Below, one piece after another: positions 43,796-56,270 of a stretch of DNA of 64,000 nucleotides. A program made the position numbers and the translations under genes. Origin of the DNA: Sophora flavescens (lineage: Eukaryota; Streptophyta; Magnoliopsida; Fabales; Fabaceae). Every line of letters begins with the position of its first letter. Position 1 is the stretch's first letter. The stretch spans positions 1 through 64,000 of the forward strand of contig JAUPTC010000129.1 of assembly GCA_030762895.1 (NCBI GenBank), written 5' to 3'. Under the pieces are notes generated by a model, which did no database searches, was not told the DNA's origin, and was given only the letters and a program-made list of their open reading frames with translations.

Positions 43796-44572
43796 TGATG
43801 CAAACCAAGGATGATGTCCAATTTGAGGCCAAATTAATATTTTTGATGAAAATTTTATTTTCATTGTGGTGAACCCGTATGCTTGATTTGGTCAGATCTT
43901 GGGCTACGAATCTCCGATTGATGCATTATTGGGTGCGTTGGAAAGCTTAGGGGATTATCTACAAATCATATCTCAGGCCTCTTGACCAAATTCGGCTTCT
44001 ATCATGGTGAGAAAGGGCTGCAAGTTTAATACGAATTCTTGGACCTTAAATGAGTTATATGTTTAATTGGGCTACACTAAGCTTGATGAATGAGCAAGGT
44101 CCACTATGAATGGTGGCTGGCACGTTTTTGGAACTTACAAAGGAGAGCAACCTTTGGCTTGCATGCCTAGGTAACTCATTTAGAAGTTATGGAACCACTT
44201 TTATTATTTTCTTAAGTAGGATAGTTATGTTCTTTTAATAACCACTTAGTGGAGAGTTATGTCTAGTTATTAGGAGTTTATGTCATCTTATGATGACCTT
44301 TGGTTTTTATTTCCCTATGCTATATGTACACACCTATTACATGATGAATGACAACTTTGAGTTCATTTTGGATTGATTCCAATTGTGAGAGTGTTTTCTC
44401 TCTTGGGTTCTTCATTGAGCCAACCCTTGTTCTTATCAAGAATCCAAGATTCTTGTGGCGAACCTCACATTGGCTTATCAAATCCCCTTGGATTTGTGGC
44501 GCCTACCTCCCATTTCTCATCTTATCCAATTTTGTATTTCACCTTCTTCTACAATTTTGCTTGGTCACTCAA
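43796..44572 (+). repeat. Family B LTR, 3'-truncated (plus orientation)
   Basis: Starts TGATGCAAACCAAGGATG right after AAAGAACTC of array unit i and follows the B-2 LTR type. It ends at GGTCACTCAA (44572), before the usual GGATCATATCA terminus, where a G LTR begins. Confidence 0.88.
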
Positions 44573-45535
44573 GATGGGGTTGCCTTGTTATGATCTATTT
44601 GATTGAAATCTTGTTAGGTGTTGTGCAATTTTCAAATTAAAACTCAAAGTGAGATGATTCCAAATTGTAACCAAAACAAGAATTGAAGAATAAAAGAAGA
44701 AAATGGAAAGTGTAGAAGATGGGTGAAGGCGCCACAAACAAATAAGGATTTGTTTGATAAGCCAAATGAAATCCGCCACAAGAATGTTGGAATTCTTGAT
44801 AAGGATAGAAACCTTGGTTCAACCAAGAACTTAGGAGAACAATGCTCACTAACAATGGAAAATTCCAAATCACATCAAAAGTTGCATTTCCAAGGTGTTT
44901 CATGCTTTACAAATAGTGTAGGCTGCCCAACCTTTGGCATCCAAGAAAAAAACGAAAATAGCATTTGATTAGCCTATTCATGACACTAATTACCCACATT
45001 TATTGATTAGCCTATTCATGACACTAATTACCCACATTAAGACAACCTTTGGAATGGCCACAAAAGTGTTATGGCAGCCACCAAGACAAAAAAACATGTG
45101 CATAAAAGACTCATAATTGTGGGGGGGGTTACACTTTCTTATCACATTAAAATGTAACTCCCACAATTTACAACTTTATTCAAAATAGAAAAACAATTCC
45201 CCTAAATTCGTGTAGAACATGCATGCGGTCCTACTTGCATGATTCTCCACTTATTCAATTGAATTTGAACATAAAATTGGGCCTTGACTCACATATGTGC
45301 CCCACTTGTTTCTTCTTCATACACCCCTTTTTCATTTGGGCCTTCCTCTTGGATGATCACATTAATCCATTTGGGCTCTTCATCATTTGACTCGGGCCTT
45401 GCTTCCATTAGGAGTCCAATCATTTGACTTAGGGCTTGTTGGGCCCTCTTAGCTCTTGCTCTTGTCATTGGGCCTCCTAGGCCTTGAATGGCCTCTTGGT
45501 CCAAATTGGGCTTCATTGGTATTGGGCTCGCATCA
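44573..45535 (-). repeat. Family G LTR (minus orientation), 3' LTR of E1
   Basis: Right terminus GGGCTCGCATCA is intact and followed by the PPT complement TCCCCTCCTTCTTC. The left end lacks about ten bases (TGATGACAACC) at the join to the B LTR. It contains a tandem 36-bp duplication (ATTAGCCTATTCATGACACT, 44969 and 45005). The coding tail of integrase enters it from the right. Confidence 0.88.
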
Positions 45536-48279
45536 TCCCCTCCTTCTTCAAGTGAATTCGTCCTCGAATTAGAGTCGTCATCACCTACATCAAAAAGAGG
45601 CAAATCAGCCACATTAAAAGTTGCACTAATACCCCCATGTTCACTAGGAAGGTCCAACTTGTAAGCATTGTCATTGATCTTGGCTACAACTTGAAATGGC
45701 CCATCTCCCCTTGGTTGAAGTTTTGATTTCCTTTGGGAAGGAAACCTTTCTTTCCTCATATGCACCCATACCCAATCTCCGGGTTCAAAAACGACTTTCT
45801 TCCTTCCCTTGTTGGCTTGTCTTGCATAGCTCTCGGTCTTTTTTTCAATTTGGGCCTTAACTTGCTCATGGAGCTTCTTCACATATTCTGCCTTGGACCT
45901 ACCATCTTTATGCTTCAAAATGGAAGAATTAGGCAGTGGCAATAAATCAAGAGGAGTTAGAGGATTAAAACCATAAACAACCTCAAAAGGAGAAAATTGA
46001 GTGTTGCTATGAATAGCCCTATTGTATGCAAACTCCACATGAGGCAAACACTCCTCCCAATACTTAATATTCTTTTTAATCACAGCCCTTAAAAGGGAAG
46101 AAAGAGTCCTATTCACAACTTCAGTTTGTCCATCCGTTTGAGGATGGCAAGTAGTGGAGAAAAGAAGCTTTGTTCCAAGCTTTCCCCACAAAGTCCTCCA
46201 AAAGTGGCTTAGGAACTTGGTGTCCCTATCACTAACAATGCTTCTTGGGAGACCATGAAGTCTCACCACTTCTTTAAAGAACAAATCCGCCACATGACAA
46301 GCATCATCAATCTTTTTGCATGGTATAAAATGTGCCATTTTTGAAAATCTATCTACCACAACAAAGATTGAATCTTTTCCACTTTTTGTCCTAGGCAACC
46401 CAACAACAAAGTCCATTGATAAATCAATCCAAGGAAAATCAGGAATAGGCAAAGGAGTGTAAAGTCCATGAGGCATAACTTTGGATTTTGACTTTTTGCA
46501 CACAATGCATTTTTCACAAAATTTTTGCACATCATATTTCATATGAGGCCAATAAAAATGTTCATGCAACATGTCCAAAGTCTTTTGAACCCCAAAATGC
46601 CCCATTAGTCCCCCCTTCATGTGCCTCTTTCACAAGTAAGTCCCTAATGGAGCTTTTAGGCACACACAACCTCTTTTCTTTGAATAAAAAACCTTGGTGC
46701 CTAAAAAATCCATTTTGGGCTGAATGCACACAATTTGCAAAGATTTGAGAAAAGTCATCATCATGCTCATACAATTCCTTAACACATTCAAGTCCAAACA
46801 ACTTTGTTTCAAGAGTGGAAAGTAAAGCATGTCTCCTTGAAAGGGCATCCGCCACAACATTGGCCTTACCCTTTTTATGTTTTACAACATAAGGAAATTG
46901 TTCAAGAAATTCAACCCATTTAGCATGTCTCTTATTCAATTTTCCTTGACCCTTCAAATATTTCAAAGATTCATGGTCACTATGAATTACAAATTCCTTA
47001 GGCAAAAGATAGTGTTGCCAAGTTTGCAAAGCTCTCACTAAGGCATACAACTCCTTATCATAGGTGGGATAATTAAGTGCAGCTCCACTTAACTTCTCAC
47101 TAAAATAAGCAATTGGATGCCCCTCTTGCATGAAAACAGCCCCAACACCAACATTAGAAGCATCACATTCAATTTCAAAAGATTTTGAAAAATTAGGCAA
47201 AGCAAGAATTGGTGCATGGGTGAGCTTTTTCTTAAGTTCCTTAAAAGCTTGTTCTTGTTTTTCCCCCCATTTAAACCCAACATTCTTTTTGACAATTTCA
47301 TTAAGAGGTGCAGCCAATGTGCTAAAATCTTTAACAAACCTCCTATAGAAACTAGCCAAACCATGAAAGCTCCTCACATCACTCACATTTTTGGGGGTTG
47401 GCCAATCTTGAATGGCCTTAATCTTTTCTTGATCCACATGGACCCCTTTAGCATTAATCACAAAACCAAGGAAAATCACATGATCCACACAAAAGTACAT
47501 TTTTCCAAGTTTGCATACAACCTTTCTTTTCTTAATACAAGCAAAACAGCCCTTAAATGTTCATGGTGCTCATCTAAGTTTTTGCTATATATTAAGATAT
47601 CATCAAAATATACCACCACAAATTTTCCCAAAAAATCTCTTAAGACATGGTTCATAAGCCTCATAAAAGTGCTTGGTGCATTTGTTAAACCAAAAGGCAT
47701 TACCAACCATTCATACAAACCAAATTTGGTTTTGAAAGCGGTTTTCCATTCATCCCCTTCCCTTATCCTAATTTGATGGTACCCACTTTTCAAATCAATT
47801 TTAGAAAAAATGCAAGCACCAAACAATTCATCAAGTAAATCATCAAGTCTAGGGATAGGATGTCTATACTTAATGGTGATGTTGTTCACGGCCCTACAAT
47901 CCGTGCACATCCTCCAAGTGCCATCCTTTTTGGGCACCAAAATGACGGGTACCGCACATGGACTTAAGCTTTCTTGCACCCATCCTCTTTGCAACAAGTC
48001 CTCCACTTGTTTTTGGATTTCTTTGGTCTCTTGAGGATTGCTCCTATAGGCTGGCCTATTGGGTAATGATGCACCCGGAATAAGGTCAATATGGTGCTCA
48101 ATTCCCCTCAAAGGTGGAAGGCCATGTGGCACTTCCTTAGGGAAGATATCCTCAAATTCCTGCAAAATATTTTTCACACCACTAGACAAAGAATGATCAT
48201 TAGAAATGTTAGTATTTAAACAAAATTCCCTACACAAAAGCATGTATAGGGGCTGCCTTGAAACCAATGCACTTTTCAC
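45289..48279 (-). pseudogene. pol: Family G pol, copy E1: RT, RNase H, integrase
   Basis: Best RT of the window. Frame 1 (48279-47476): SRQPLYMLLCREFCLN linker, FPKEVPHGLPPLRGIEHHID, PKKDGTWRMCTDCRAVN, KIDLKSGYHQIRI, MPFGLTNAPSTFMRL and the catalytic YFDDILIYS. It ends CTFVWIM because a T-run is one base short. Frame 2 (47500-46562): RNase H with ECDASNVGVGAVF, YDKELYALVRAL and HSDHESLKYLKG, then ADALSRR. A six-G run (five in copy E4) shifts to frame 3 (46620-45289): integrase zinc finger CIVCKKSK, DDE residues in SMDFVVGLP, SIVSDRDTKF and QTEVVNRTL, then VVFEPGDWVWVHMRKERF and the LTR-encoded tail GLGGPMTRARAKRAQQAL. Two indels separate it from an open frame. Confidence 0.88.
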
Positions 48280-48593
48280 CTCACTTTTTGTGGCAAGACA
48301 ACTCTCTTTTCTCTCTTTTTCATCTTGGTTTTTCTCTCTTTTTTTGTCATGATTTTTTTATTTTATTTTTCATCACTTTTTTTCTCTTGTTCACTCTCTT
48401 TTTCTTTTCTCTCTTGCTCTCTTTTTTCTCTCATTTTCTTTTGATCCTCACTAACTTGTTTTGGAGATAAAGGAGAGAGTACAACCTTTCGCTCCTTGTC
48501 CATGAAAGTGAACTTGTTTGAAAATCCATCATGAATGGTCTTCTTGTCATATTGCCAAGGCCTTCCCAACAACATATGGCTTGCCTCCATAGG
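48280..48593 (-). pseudogene. Family G protease/linker fragment of E1, cut by inversion
   Basis: Reads C-terminal protease ASHMLLGRPWQYDKKTIHDG and SPLSPKQVSEDQ followed by the K/E-rich linker, which is frameshifted in an A-run near 48355. The protease Asp motif and all of gag are missing because the plus strand switches to an inverted copy at 48589-48593. Confidence 0.8.
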
Positions 48594-50961
48594 AGCAATC
48601 CTCAAGAGACCAAAGAAATCCAAAAACAAGTGGAGGACTTGTTGCAAAGAGGATGGGTGCAAGAAAGCTTAAGTCCATGTGCGGTACCTGTCATTTTGGT
48701 GCCCAAAAAGGATGGCACTTGGAGGATGTGCACGGATTGTAGGGCCGTGAACAACATCACCATTAAGTATAGACATCCTATCCCTAGACTTGATGATTTA
48801 CTTGATGAATTGTTTGGTGCTTGCATTTTTTCTAAAATTGATTTGAAAAGTGGGTACCATCAAATTAGGATAAGGTAAGGGGATGAATGGAAAACCGCTT
48901 TCAAAACCAAATTTGGTTTGTATGAATGGTTGGTAATGCCTTTTGGTTTAACAAATGCACCAAGCACTTTTATGAGGCTTATGAACCATGTCTTAAGAGA
49001 ATTTTTGGGAAAATTTGTGGTGGTATATTTTGATGATATCTTAATATATAGCAAAAACTTAGATGAGCACCATGAACATTTAAGGGCTGTTTTGCTTGTA
49101 TTAAGAAAAGAAAGGTTGTATGCAAACTTGGAAAAATGTACTTTTTGTGTGGATCATGTGATTTTCCTTGGTTTTGTGATTACTGCTAAAGGGGTCCATG
49201 TGGATCAAGAAAAGATTAAGGCCATTCAAGATTGGCCAACCCCCAAAAATGTGAGTGATGTGAGGAGCTTTCATGGTTTGGCTAGTTTCTATAGGAGGTT
49301 TGTTAAAGATTTTAGCACATTGGCTGCACCTCTTAATGAAATTGTCAAAAAGAATGTTGGGTTTAAATGGGGGGAAAACAAGAACAAGCTTTTAAGGAAC
49401 TTAAGAAAAAGCTCACCCATGCACCAATTCTTGCTTTGCCTAATTTTGCAAAATCTTTTGAAATTGAATGTGATGCCTCTAATGTTGGTGTTGGGGCTGT
49501 TTTGATGCAAGAGGGACATCCAATTGCTTATTTTAGTGAGAAGTTAAGTGGAGCTGCACTTAATTATCCCACCTATGATAAGGAGTTGTATGCCTTAGTG
49601 AGAGCTTTGCAAACTTGGCAACACTATCTTTTGCCTAAGGAATTTGTAATTCATAGTGACCATGAATCTTTGAAATATTTGAAGGGTCAAGGAAAATTGA
49701 ATAAGAGACATGCTAAATGGGTTGAATTTCTTGAACAATTTCCTTATGTTGTAAAACATAAAAAGGGTAAGGCCAATGTTGTGGCGGATGCACTTTCAAG
49801 GAGACTAGCTTTACTTTCCACTCTTGAAACAAAGTTGTTTGGACTTGAATGTGTTAAGGAATTGTATGAGCATGATGATGACTTTTCTCAAATCTTTGCA
49901 AATTGTGTGCATTCAGCCCAAAATGGATTTTTTTAGGCACCAAGGCTTTTTATTCAAAGAAAAGAGGTTGTGTGTGCCTAAAAGCTCCATTAGGGACTTA
50001 CTTGTGAAAAGAGGCACATGAAGGGGGGACTTATGGGGCATTTTGGGGTTCAAAAGACTTTGGACATGTTGCATGAACATTTTTATTGGCCTCATATGAA
50101 ATATGATGTGCAAAAATATTGTGAAAAATGCATTGTGTGCAAAAAGTCAAAATCCAAAGTTATGCCTCATGGACTTTACACTCCTTTGCCTATTCCTGAT
50201 TTTCCTTGGATTGATTTATCAATGGACTTTGTTGTTGGGTTGCCTAGGACAAAAAGTGGAAAAGATTCAATCTTTGTTGTGGTAGATAGATTTTCAAAAA
50301 TGGCACATTTTATACCATGCAAAAAGATTGATGATGCTTGTCATGTGGCGGATTTGTTCTTTAAAGAAGTGGTGAGACTTCATGGTCTCCCAAGAAGCAT
50401 TGTTAGTGATAGGGACACCAAGTTCCTAAGCCACTTTTGGAGGACTTTGTGGGGAAAGCTTGGAACAAAGCTTCTTTTCTCCACTACTTGCCATCCTCAA
50501 ACGGATGGACAAACTGAAGTTGTGAATAGGACTCTTTCTTCCCTTTTAAGGGCTGTGATTAAAAAGAATATTAAGTATTGGGAGGAGTGTTTGCCTCATG
50601 TGGAGTTTGCATACAATAGGGCTATTCATAGCACCACTCAATTTTCTCCTTTTGAGGTTGTTTATGGTTTTAATCCTCTAACTCCTCTTGATTTATTGCC
50701 ACTGCCTAATTCTTCCATTTTGAAGCATAAAGATGGTAGGTCCAAGGCAGAATATGTGAAGAAGCTCCATGAGCAAGTTAAGGCCCAAATTGAAAAAAAG
50801 ACCGAGAGCTATGCAAGACAAGCCAACAAGGGAAGGAAGAAAGTCGTTTTTAAACTCGGAGATTGGGTATGGGTGCATATGAGGAAAGAAAGGTTTCCTT
50901 CCCAAAGGAAATCAAAACTTCAACCAAGGGGAGATGGGCCATTTCAAGTTGTAGCCAAGAT
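48589..50961 (+). pseudogene. pol: Family G pol, copy E2
   Basis: Starts within RT (SNPQETKEIQKQVED) at the inversion. A G-to-T change makes a stop at 48876 (AAGGTAAGG). RT continues at 48918 through YFDDILIYS and CTFCVDHVIFLGF with the T-run at full length. One A is missing near 49380 (GGGGAAAACAAG), shifting RNase H to 49367-49936, and an extra T near 49932 stops that frame. Integrase is open 50018-50983, with VVFKLGDW instead of VVFEPGDW, and ends in a 207-bp deletion. Confidence 0.85.
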
Positions 50962-51130
50962 CAATGACAAGAGCAAGAGCTAAGAGGGCCCAACAAGCCC
51001 TAAGTCAAATGATTGGACTCCTAATGGAAGCAAGGCCCGAGTCAAATGATGAAGAGCCCAAATGGATTAATGTGATCATCCAAGAGGAAGGCCCAAATGA
51101 AAAAGGGGTGTATGAAGAAGAAACAAGTGG
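50962..51130 (+). repeat. Internal fragment of a G LTR
   Basis: LTR interior from AATGACAAGAGCAAGAGC to AACAAGTGG only. Both ends are at short direct repeats: CAATGACAA (9 bp) on the left and CAAGTGG (7 bp) on the right, where it joins the sequence after a PBS. Confidence 0.8.
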
Positions 51131-51972
51131 TATCAAAGCCATCCTTCTTAGAGTGACTTATGATTTGGTTTTTTCAATTTTTTTGAAAGTTTGAATTTTT
51201 CTTAGTGGGTCCTTCATGGAGTCACTAATGAAGAAAAAATGATGCCAAGAAAATGGAGGATCTTTTCTATTCTAGATGCTATGTGAAGGACAAGATATGT
51301 AGCTTGGTCATTGATAGAAAGGGTTACATCAACCTAGCTAGTACCACCATGGTGAAAAAGTTGGGACTTCCTCTTCTAGAGCATCCACAACCATATGTCA
51401 TTTGGAGCATCCCGGAGTTTAGTGATTTTGGTGACGTGATGGTGAACAAACAAGTACGAGTGCCATTCCGGATTGGGAGATATGAAGATGACGTTTTATG
51501 TGATGTGGTGCCCATGGAAACGAAGCACTTGTTACTTGGGCGTCCATGGAGGATTGAACGTCAAGCGAGATATGATGCCGACAACAACAAGTACTCATTT
51601 GTATTTAATAATCGCAAAATTACTCTTGGACCATTGTCACCAAAACAAGTGTATGAAGATCAAATGTACTTGAAAAGGAGAGAGTGAGAGAAGAAGAATG
51701 AGTGAGAAGAAAATAAAAGAAGAGGGTTCGGTGGATGAGGAAAAAGAAGAAGTAAAGGAAAAGGAAACTCTTGAGAGAAAGGAAGAGGGAAGGGAGAGTG
51801 GCGAAAGAAAAATAGAGAAAAAAGAAAACCATGGTATAGAAGTTGAAGGAAAAGAAAGCAATGAGGGATATCTCATGAAAAATGAGAGCTTTGAGAGAAA
51901 AAGAAATGGAAGAGCCAATTTTCAAGCAAAAGGTGGAAAGAACAAAAGAAAGATGTTATTAGATAATCCACT
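51131..51972 (+). pseudogene. Family B leader and protease-like ORF inside the G tract (first copy)
   Basis: B leader CATCCTTCTTAGAGTGAC, ATG at 51216 (MESLMKKN), an extra A near 51236, then an open frame from 51253 with SLVIDRKGYINLAS, VRVPFRIGRYEDDVLCD and LLLGRPW, so the D-R-K-G form recurs. An extra A near 51675 shifts the K/E linker. At about 51970 the ORF joins a G LTR at AACTTTGGATG. Confidence 0.8.
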
Positions 51973-52296
51973 AACTTTGGATGTGATTTGGAATTTTCCA
52001 TTGTTAGTGAGCATTGTTCTCCTAAGTTCTTGGTTGAACCAAGGTTTCTATCCTTATCAAGAATTCCAACATTCTTGTGGCGGATTTCATTTGGCTTATC
52101 AAACAAATCCTTATTTGTTTGTGGCGCCTTCCCCCATCTTCTACTCTTTCCATTTTCTTCTTTTATTCTTCAATTCTTGTTTTGGTTACAATTTGGAATC
52201 ATCTCACTTTGAGTTTTAATTTGAAAATTGCACAACACCTAACAAGATTTCAATCAAATAGATCATAACAAGGCAACCCCATCTTGGTTGTCATCA
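51973..52296 (+). repeat. 3' third of a G LTR with PBS
   Basis: Ends TTGGTTGTCATCA at 52296, followed by AG and the PBS TGGTATCAAAGC (52299-52310). Its left 650 bp are replaced by family B sequence. Confidence 0.85.
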
Positions 52297-52298
52297 AG

Positions 52299-54887
52299 TG
52301 GTATCAAAGCAGCCCCTATACATGCTTTTGTGTAGGGAATTTTGTTTAAATACTAACATTTCTAATGATCATTTTTTGTCTAGTGGTGTGAAAAATCTTT
52401 TGCAGGAATTTGAGGATATCTTCCCTAAGGAAGTGCCACATGGCCTTCCACCTTTGAGGGGAATTGAGCACCATATTGACCTCATTCCGGGTGCATCATT
52501 GCCCTATAGGCCAGCCTATAGGAGCAATCCTCAAGAGACCAAAGAAATCCAAAAACAAGTGGAGGACTTGTTGCAAAGAGGATGGGTGCAGGAAAGCTTA
52601 AGTCCATGTGCGGTACCCGTCATTTTGGTGCCCAAAAAGGATGGCACTTGGAGGATGTGCACGGATTGTAGGGCCGTGAACAACATCACCATTAAGTATA
52701 GACATCCTATCCCTAGACTTGATGATTTACTTGATGAATTGTTTGGTGCTTGCATTTTTTCTAAAATTGATTTGAAAAGTGGGTACCATCAAATTAGGAT
52801 AAGGGAAGGGGATGAATGGAAAACCGCTTTCAAAACCAAATTTGGTTTGTATGAATGGTTGGTAATGCCTTTTGGTTTAACAAATGCACCAAGCACTTTT
52901 ATGAGGCTTATGAACCATGTCTTAAGAGAATTTTTGGGAAAATTTGTGGTGGTATATTTTGATGATATCTTAATATATAGCAAAAACTTAGATGAGCACC
53001 ATGAACATTTAAGGGCTGTTTTGCTTGTATTAAGAAAAGAAAGGTTGTATGCAAACTTGGAAAAATGTACTTTTGTGTGGATCATGTGATTTTCCTTGGT
53101 TTTGTGATTAATGCTAAAGGGGTCCATGTGGATCAAGAAAAGATTAAGGCCATTCAAGATTGGCCAACCCCAAAAATGTGAGTGATGTGAGGAGCTTTCA
53201 TGGTTTGGCTAGTTTCTATAGGAGGTTTGTTAAAGATTTTAGCACATTGGCTGCACCTCTTAATGAAATTGTCAAAAAGAATGTTGGGTTTAAATGGGGG
53301 GAAAAACAAGAACAAGCTTTTAAGGAACTTAAGAAAAAGCTCACCCATGCACCAATTCTTGCTTTGCCTAATTTTGCAAAATCTTTTGAAATTGAATGTG
53401 ATGCCTCTAATGTTGGTGTTGGGGCTGTTTTGATGCAAGAGGGACATCCAATTGCTTATTTTAGTGAGAAGTTAAGTGGAGCTGCACTTAATTATCCCAC
53501 CAATGATAAGGAGTTGTATGCCTTAGTGAGAGCTTTGCAAACTTGGCAACACTATCTTTTGCCTAAGGAATTTGTAATTCATAGTGACCATGAATCTTTG
53601 AAATATTTGAAGGGTCAAGGAAAATTGAATAAGAGACATGCTAAATGGGTTGAATTTCTTGAACAATTTCCTTATGTTGTAAAACATAAAAAGGGTAAGG
53701 CCAATGTTGTGGCGGATGCACTTTCAAGGAGACTAGCTTTACTTTCCACTCTTGAAACAAAGTTGTTTGGACTTGAATGTGTTAAGGAATTGTATGAGCA
53801 TGATGATGACTTTTCTCAAATCTTTGCAAATTGTGTGCATTCAGCCCAAAATGGATTTTTTAGGCACCAAGGCTTTTTATTCAAAGAAAAGAGGTTGTGT
53901 GTGCCTAAAAGCTCCATTAGGGACTTACTTGTGAAAGAGGCACATGAAGGGGGGACTAATGGGGCATTTTGGGGTTCAAAAGACTTTGGACATGTTGCAT
54001 GAACATTTTTATTGGCCTCATATGAAATATGATGTGCAAAAATTTTGTGAAAAATGCATTGTGTGCAAAAAGTCAAAATCCAAAGTTATGCCTCATGGAC
54101 TTTACACTCCTTTGCCTATTCCCGATTTTCCTTGGATTGATTTATCAATGGACTTTGTTGTTGGGTTGCCTAGGACAAAAAGTGGAAAAGATTCAATCTT
54201 TGTTGTGGTAGATAGATTTTCAAAAATGGCACATTTTATACCATGCAAAAAGATTGATGATGCTTGTCATGTGGCGGATTTGTTCTTTAAAGAAGTGGTG
54301 AGACTTCATGGTCTCCCAAGAAGCATTGTTAGTGATAGGGACACCAAGTTCCTAAGCCACTTTTGGAGGACTTTGTGGGGAAAGCTTGGAACAAAGCTTC
54401 TTTTCTCCACTACTTGCCATCCTCAAACGGATGGACAAACTGAAGTTGTGAATAGGACTCTTTCTTCCCTTTTAAGGGCTGTGATTAAAAAGAATATTAA
54501 GTATTGGGAGGAGTGTTTGCCTCATGTGGAGTTTGCATACAATAGGGCTATTCATAGCACCACTCAATTTTCTCCTTTTGAGGTTGTTTATGGTTTTAAT
54601 CCTCTAACTCCTCTTGATTTATTGCCACTGCCTAATTCTTCCATTTTGAAGCATAAAGATGGTAGGTCCAAGGCAGAATATGTGAAGAAGCTCCATGAGC
54701 AAGTTAAGGCCCAAATTGAAAAAAAGACCGAGAGCTATGCAAGACAAGCCAACAAGGGAAGGAAGAAAGTCGTTTTTAAACTCGGAGATTGGGTATGGGT
54801 GCATATGAGGAAAGAAAGGTTTCCTTCCCAAAGGAAATCAAAACTTCAACCAAGGGGAGATGGGCCATTTCAAGTTGTAGCCAAGAT
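52299..54887 (+). pseudogene. pol: Family G pol, copy E3 (PBS fused to the RT start)
   Basis: The PBS GGTATCAAAGCAGCCCCTAT runs directly into the linker/RT start, whose normal sequence is GGTTTCAAGGCAGCCCCTAT; gag and protease are thus missing. RT is open 52298-53089 with YFDD and stops as CTFVWIM (short T-run). A second lost base (ACCCCAAAAATG) gives RNase H open from 53160. The G-run shift ends it at 54002 and integrase is open 53944-54909 with intact DDE residues. It ends in the same 207-bp deletion as E2. Confidence 0.86.
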
Positions 54888-55055
54888 CAATGACAAGAGC
54901 AAGAGCTAAGAGGGCCCAACAAGCCCTAAGTCAAATGATTGGACTCCTAATGGAAGCAAGGCCCGAGTCAAATGATGAAGAGCCCAAATGGATTAATGTG
55001 ATCATCCAAGAGGAAGGCCCAAATGAAAAGGGGTGTATGAAGAAGAAACAAGTGG
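54888..55055 (+). repeat. Internal fragment of a G LTR (second copy)
   Basis: Same two deletion junctions as 50962-51130, which shows that the whole composite was duplicated after the deletions formed. Confidence 0.8.
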
Positions 55056-55896
55056 TATCAAAGCCATCCTTCTTAGAGTGACTTATGATTTGGTTTTTTC
55101 AATTTTTTCGAAAGTTTGAATTTTTCTTAGTGGGTCCTTCATGGAGTCACTAATGAAGAAAAATGATGCCAAGAAAATGGAGGATCTTTTCTATTCTAGA
55201 TGCTATGTGAAGGACAAGATATGTAGCTTGGTCATTGATAGAAAGGGTTACATCAACCTAGCTAGTACCACCATGGTGAAAAAGTTGGGACTTCCTCTTC
55301 TAGAGCATCCACAACCATATGTCATTTGGAGCATCCCGGAGTTTAGTGATTTTGGTGACGTGATGGTGAACAAACAAGTACGAGTGCCATTCCGGATTGG
55401 GAGATATGAAGATGACGTTTTATGTGATGTGGTGCCCATGGAAACGAAGCACTTGTTACTTGGGCGTCCATGGAGGATTGAACGTCAAGCGAGATATGAT
55501 GCCGACAACAACAAGTACTCATTTGTATTTAATAATCGCAAAATTACTCTTGGACCATTGTCACCAAAACAAGTGTATGAAGATCAAATGTACTTGAAAG
55601 GAGAGAGTGAGAGAAGAAGAATGAGTGAGAAGAAAATAAAAGAAGAGGGTTCGGTGGATGAGGAAAAAGAAGAAGTAAAGGAAAAGGAAACTCTTGAGAG
55701 AAAGGAAGAGGGAAGGAGAGACTGGCGAAAGAAAAATAGAGAAAAAAGAAAACCATGGTATAGAAGTTGAAGGAAAAGAAAGCAATGAGGGATATCTCAT
55801 GAAAAATGAGAGCTTTGAGAGAAAAAGAAATGGAAGAGCCAATTTTCAAGCAAAAGGTGGAAAGAACAAAAGAAAGATGTTATTAGATAATCCACT
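55056..55896 (+). pseudogene. Family B leader and protease-like ORF (second copy)
   Basis: ATG at 55141; 209 codons open to 55770, longer than the first copy because both A-run insertions are absent. Same D-R-K-G motif. It shifts near 55718 (GGAAGGAGAGACTGG for GGAAGGGAGAGTGG). Confidence 0.8.
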
Positions 55897-56200
55897 AACT
55901 TTGGATGTGATTTGGAATTTTCCATTGTTAGTGAGCATTGTTCTCCTAAGTTCTTGGTTGAACCAAGGTTTCTATCCTTATCAAGAATTCCAACATTCTT
56001 GTGGCGGATTTCATTTGGCTTATCAAACAAATCCTTATTTGTTTGTGGTGCCTTCCCCCATCTTCTACTCTTTCCATTTTCTTCTTTTATTCTTCAATTC
56101 TTGTTTTGGTTACAATTTGGAATCATCTCACTTTGAGTTTTAATTTGAAAATTGCACAACACCTAACAAGATTTCAATCAAATAGATCATAACAAGGCAA
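55897..56200 (+). repeat. G LTR 3' fragment joined to the gag leader
   Basis: Ends at AACAAGGCAA, about 25 bp before the LTR terminus, and passes straight into AAATTTGGGCTCC, the gag leader of E4. The PBS is deleted. Confidence 0.75.
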
Positions 56201-56270
56201 AAATTTGGGCTCCTCTTGTAATATTCTATAATTTTGTATTTCATCACAAATTACATTTTCTACTACTCAA

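Noticed and set aside
45289..48279. E1 as an intact autonomous element
   Set aside because: Gag and most of the protease are missing at the inversion, two frameshifts break pol, and the left LTR terminus is lost.
48602..48826. A 74-codon frame antisense to RT, recurring at 52531, 58182 and in the inverted copy
   Set aside because: Recurs only because the RT is repeated; it is a shadow frame of the conserved PKKDGTWRMCTDCRAVN region.
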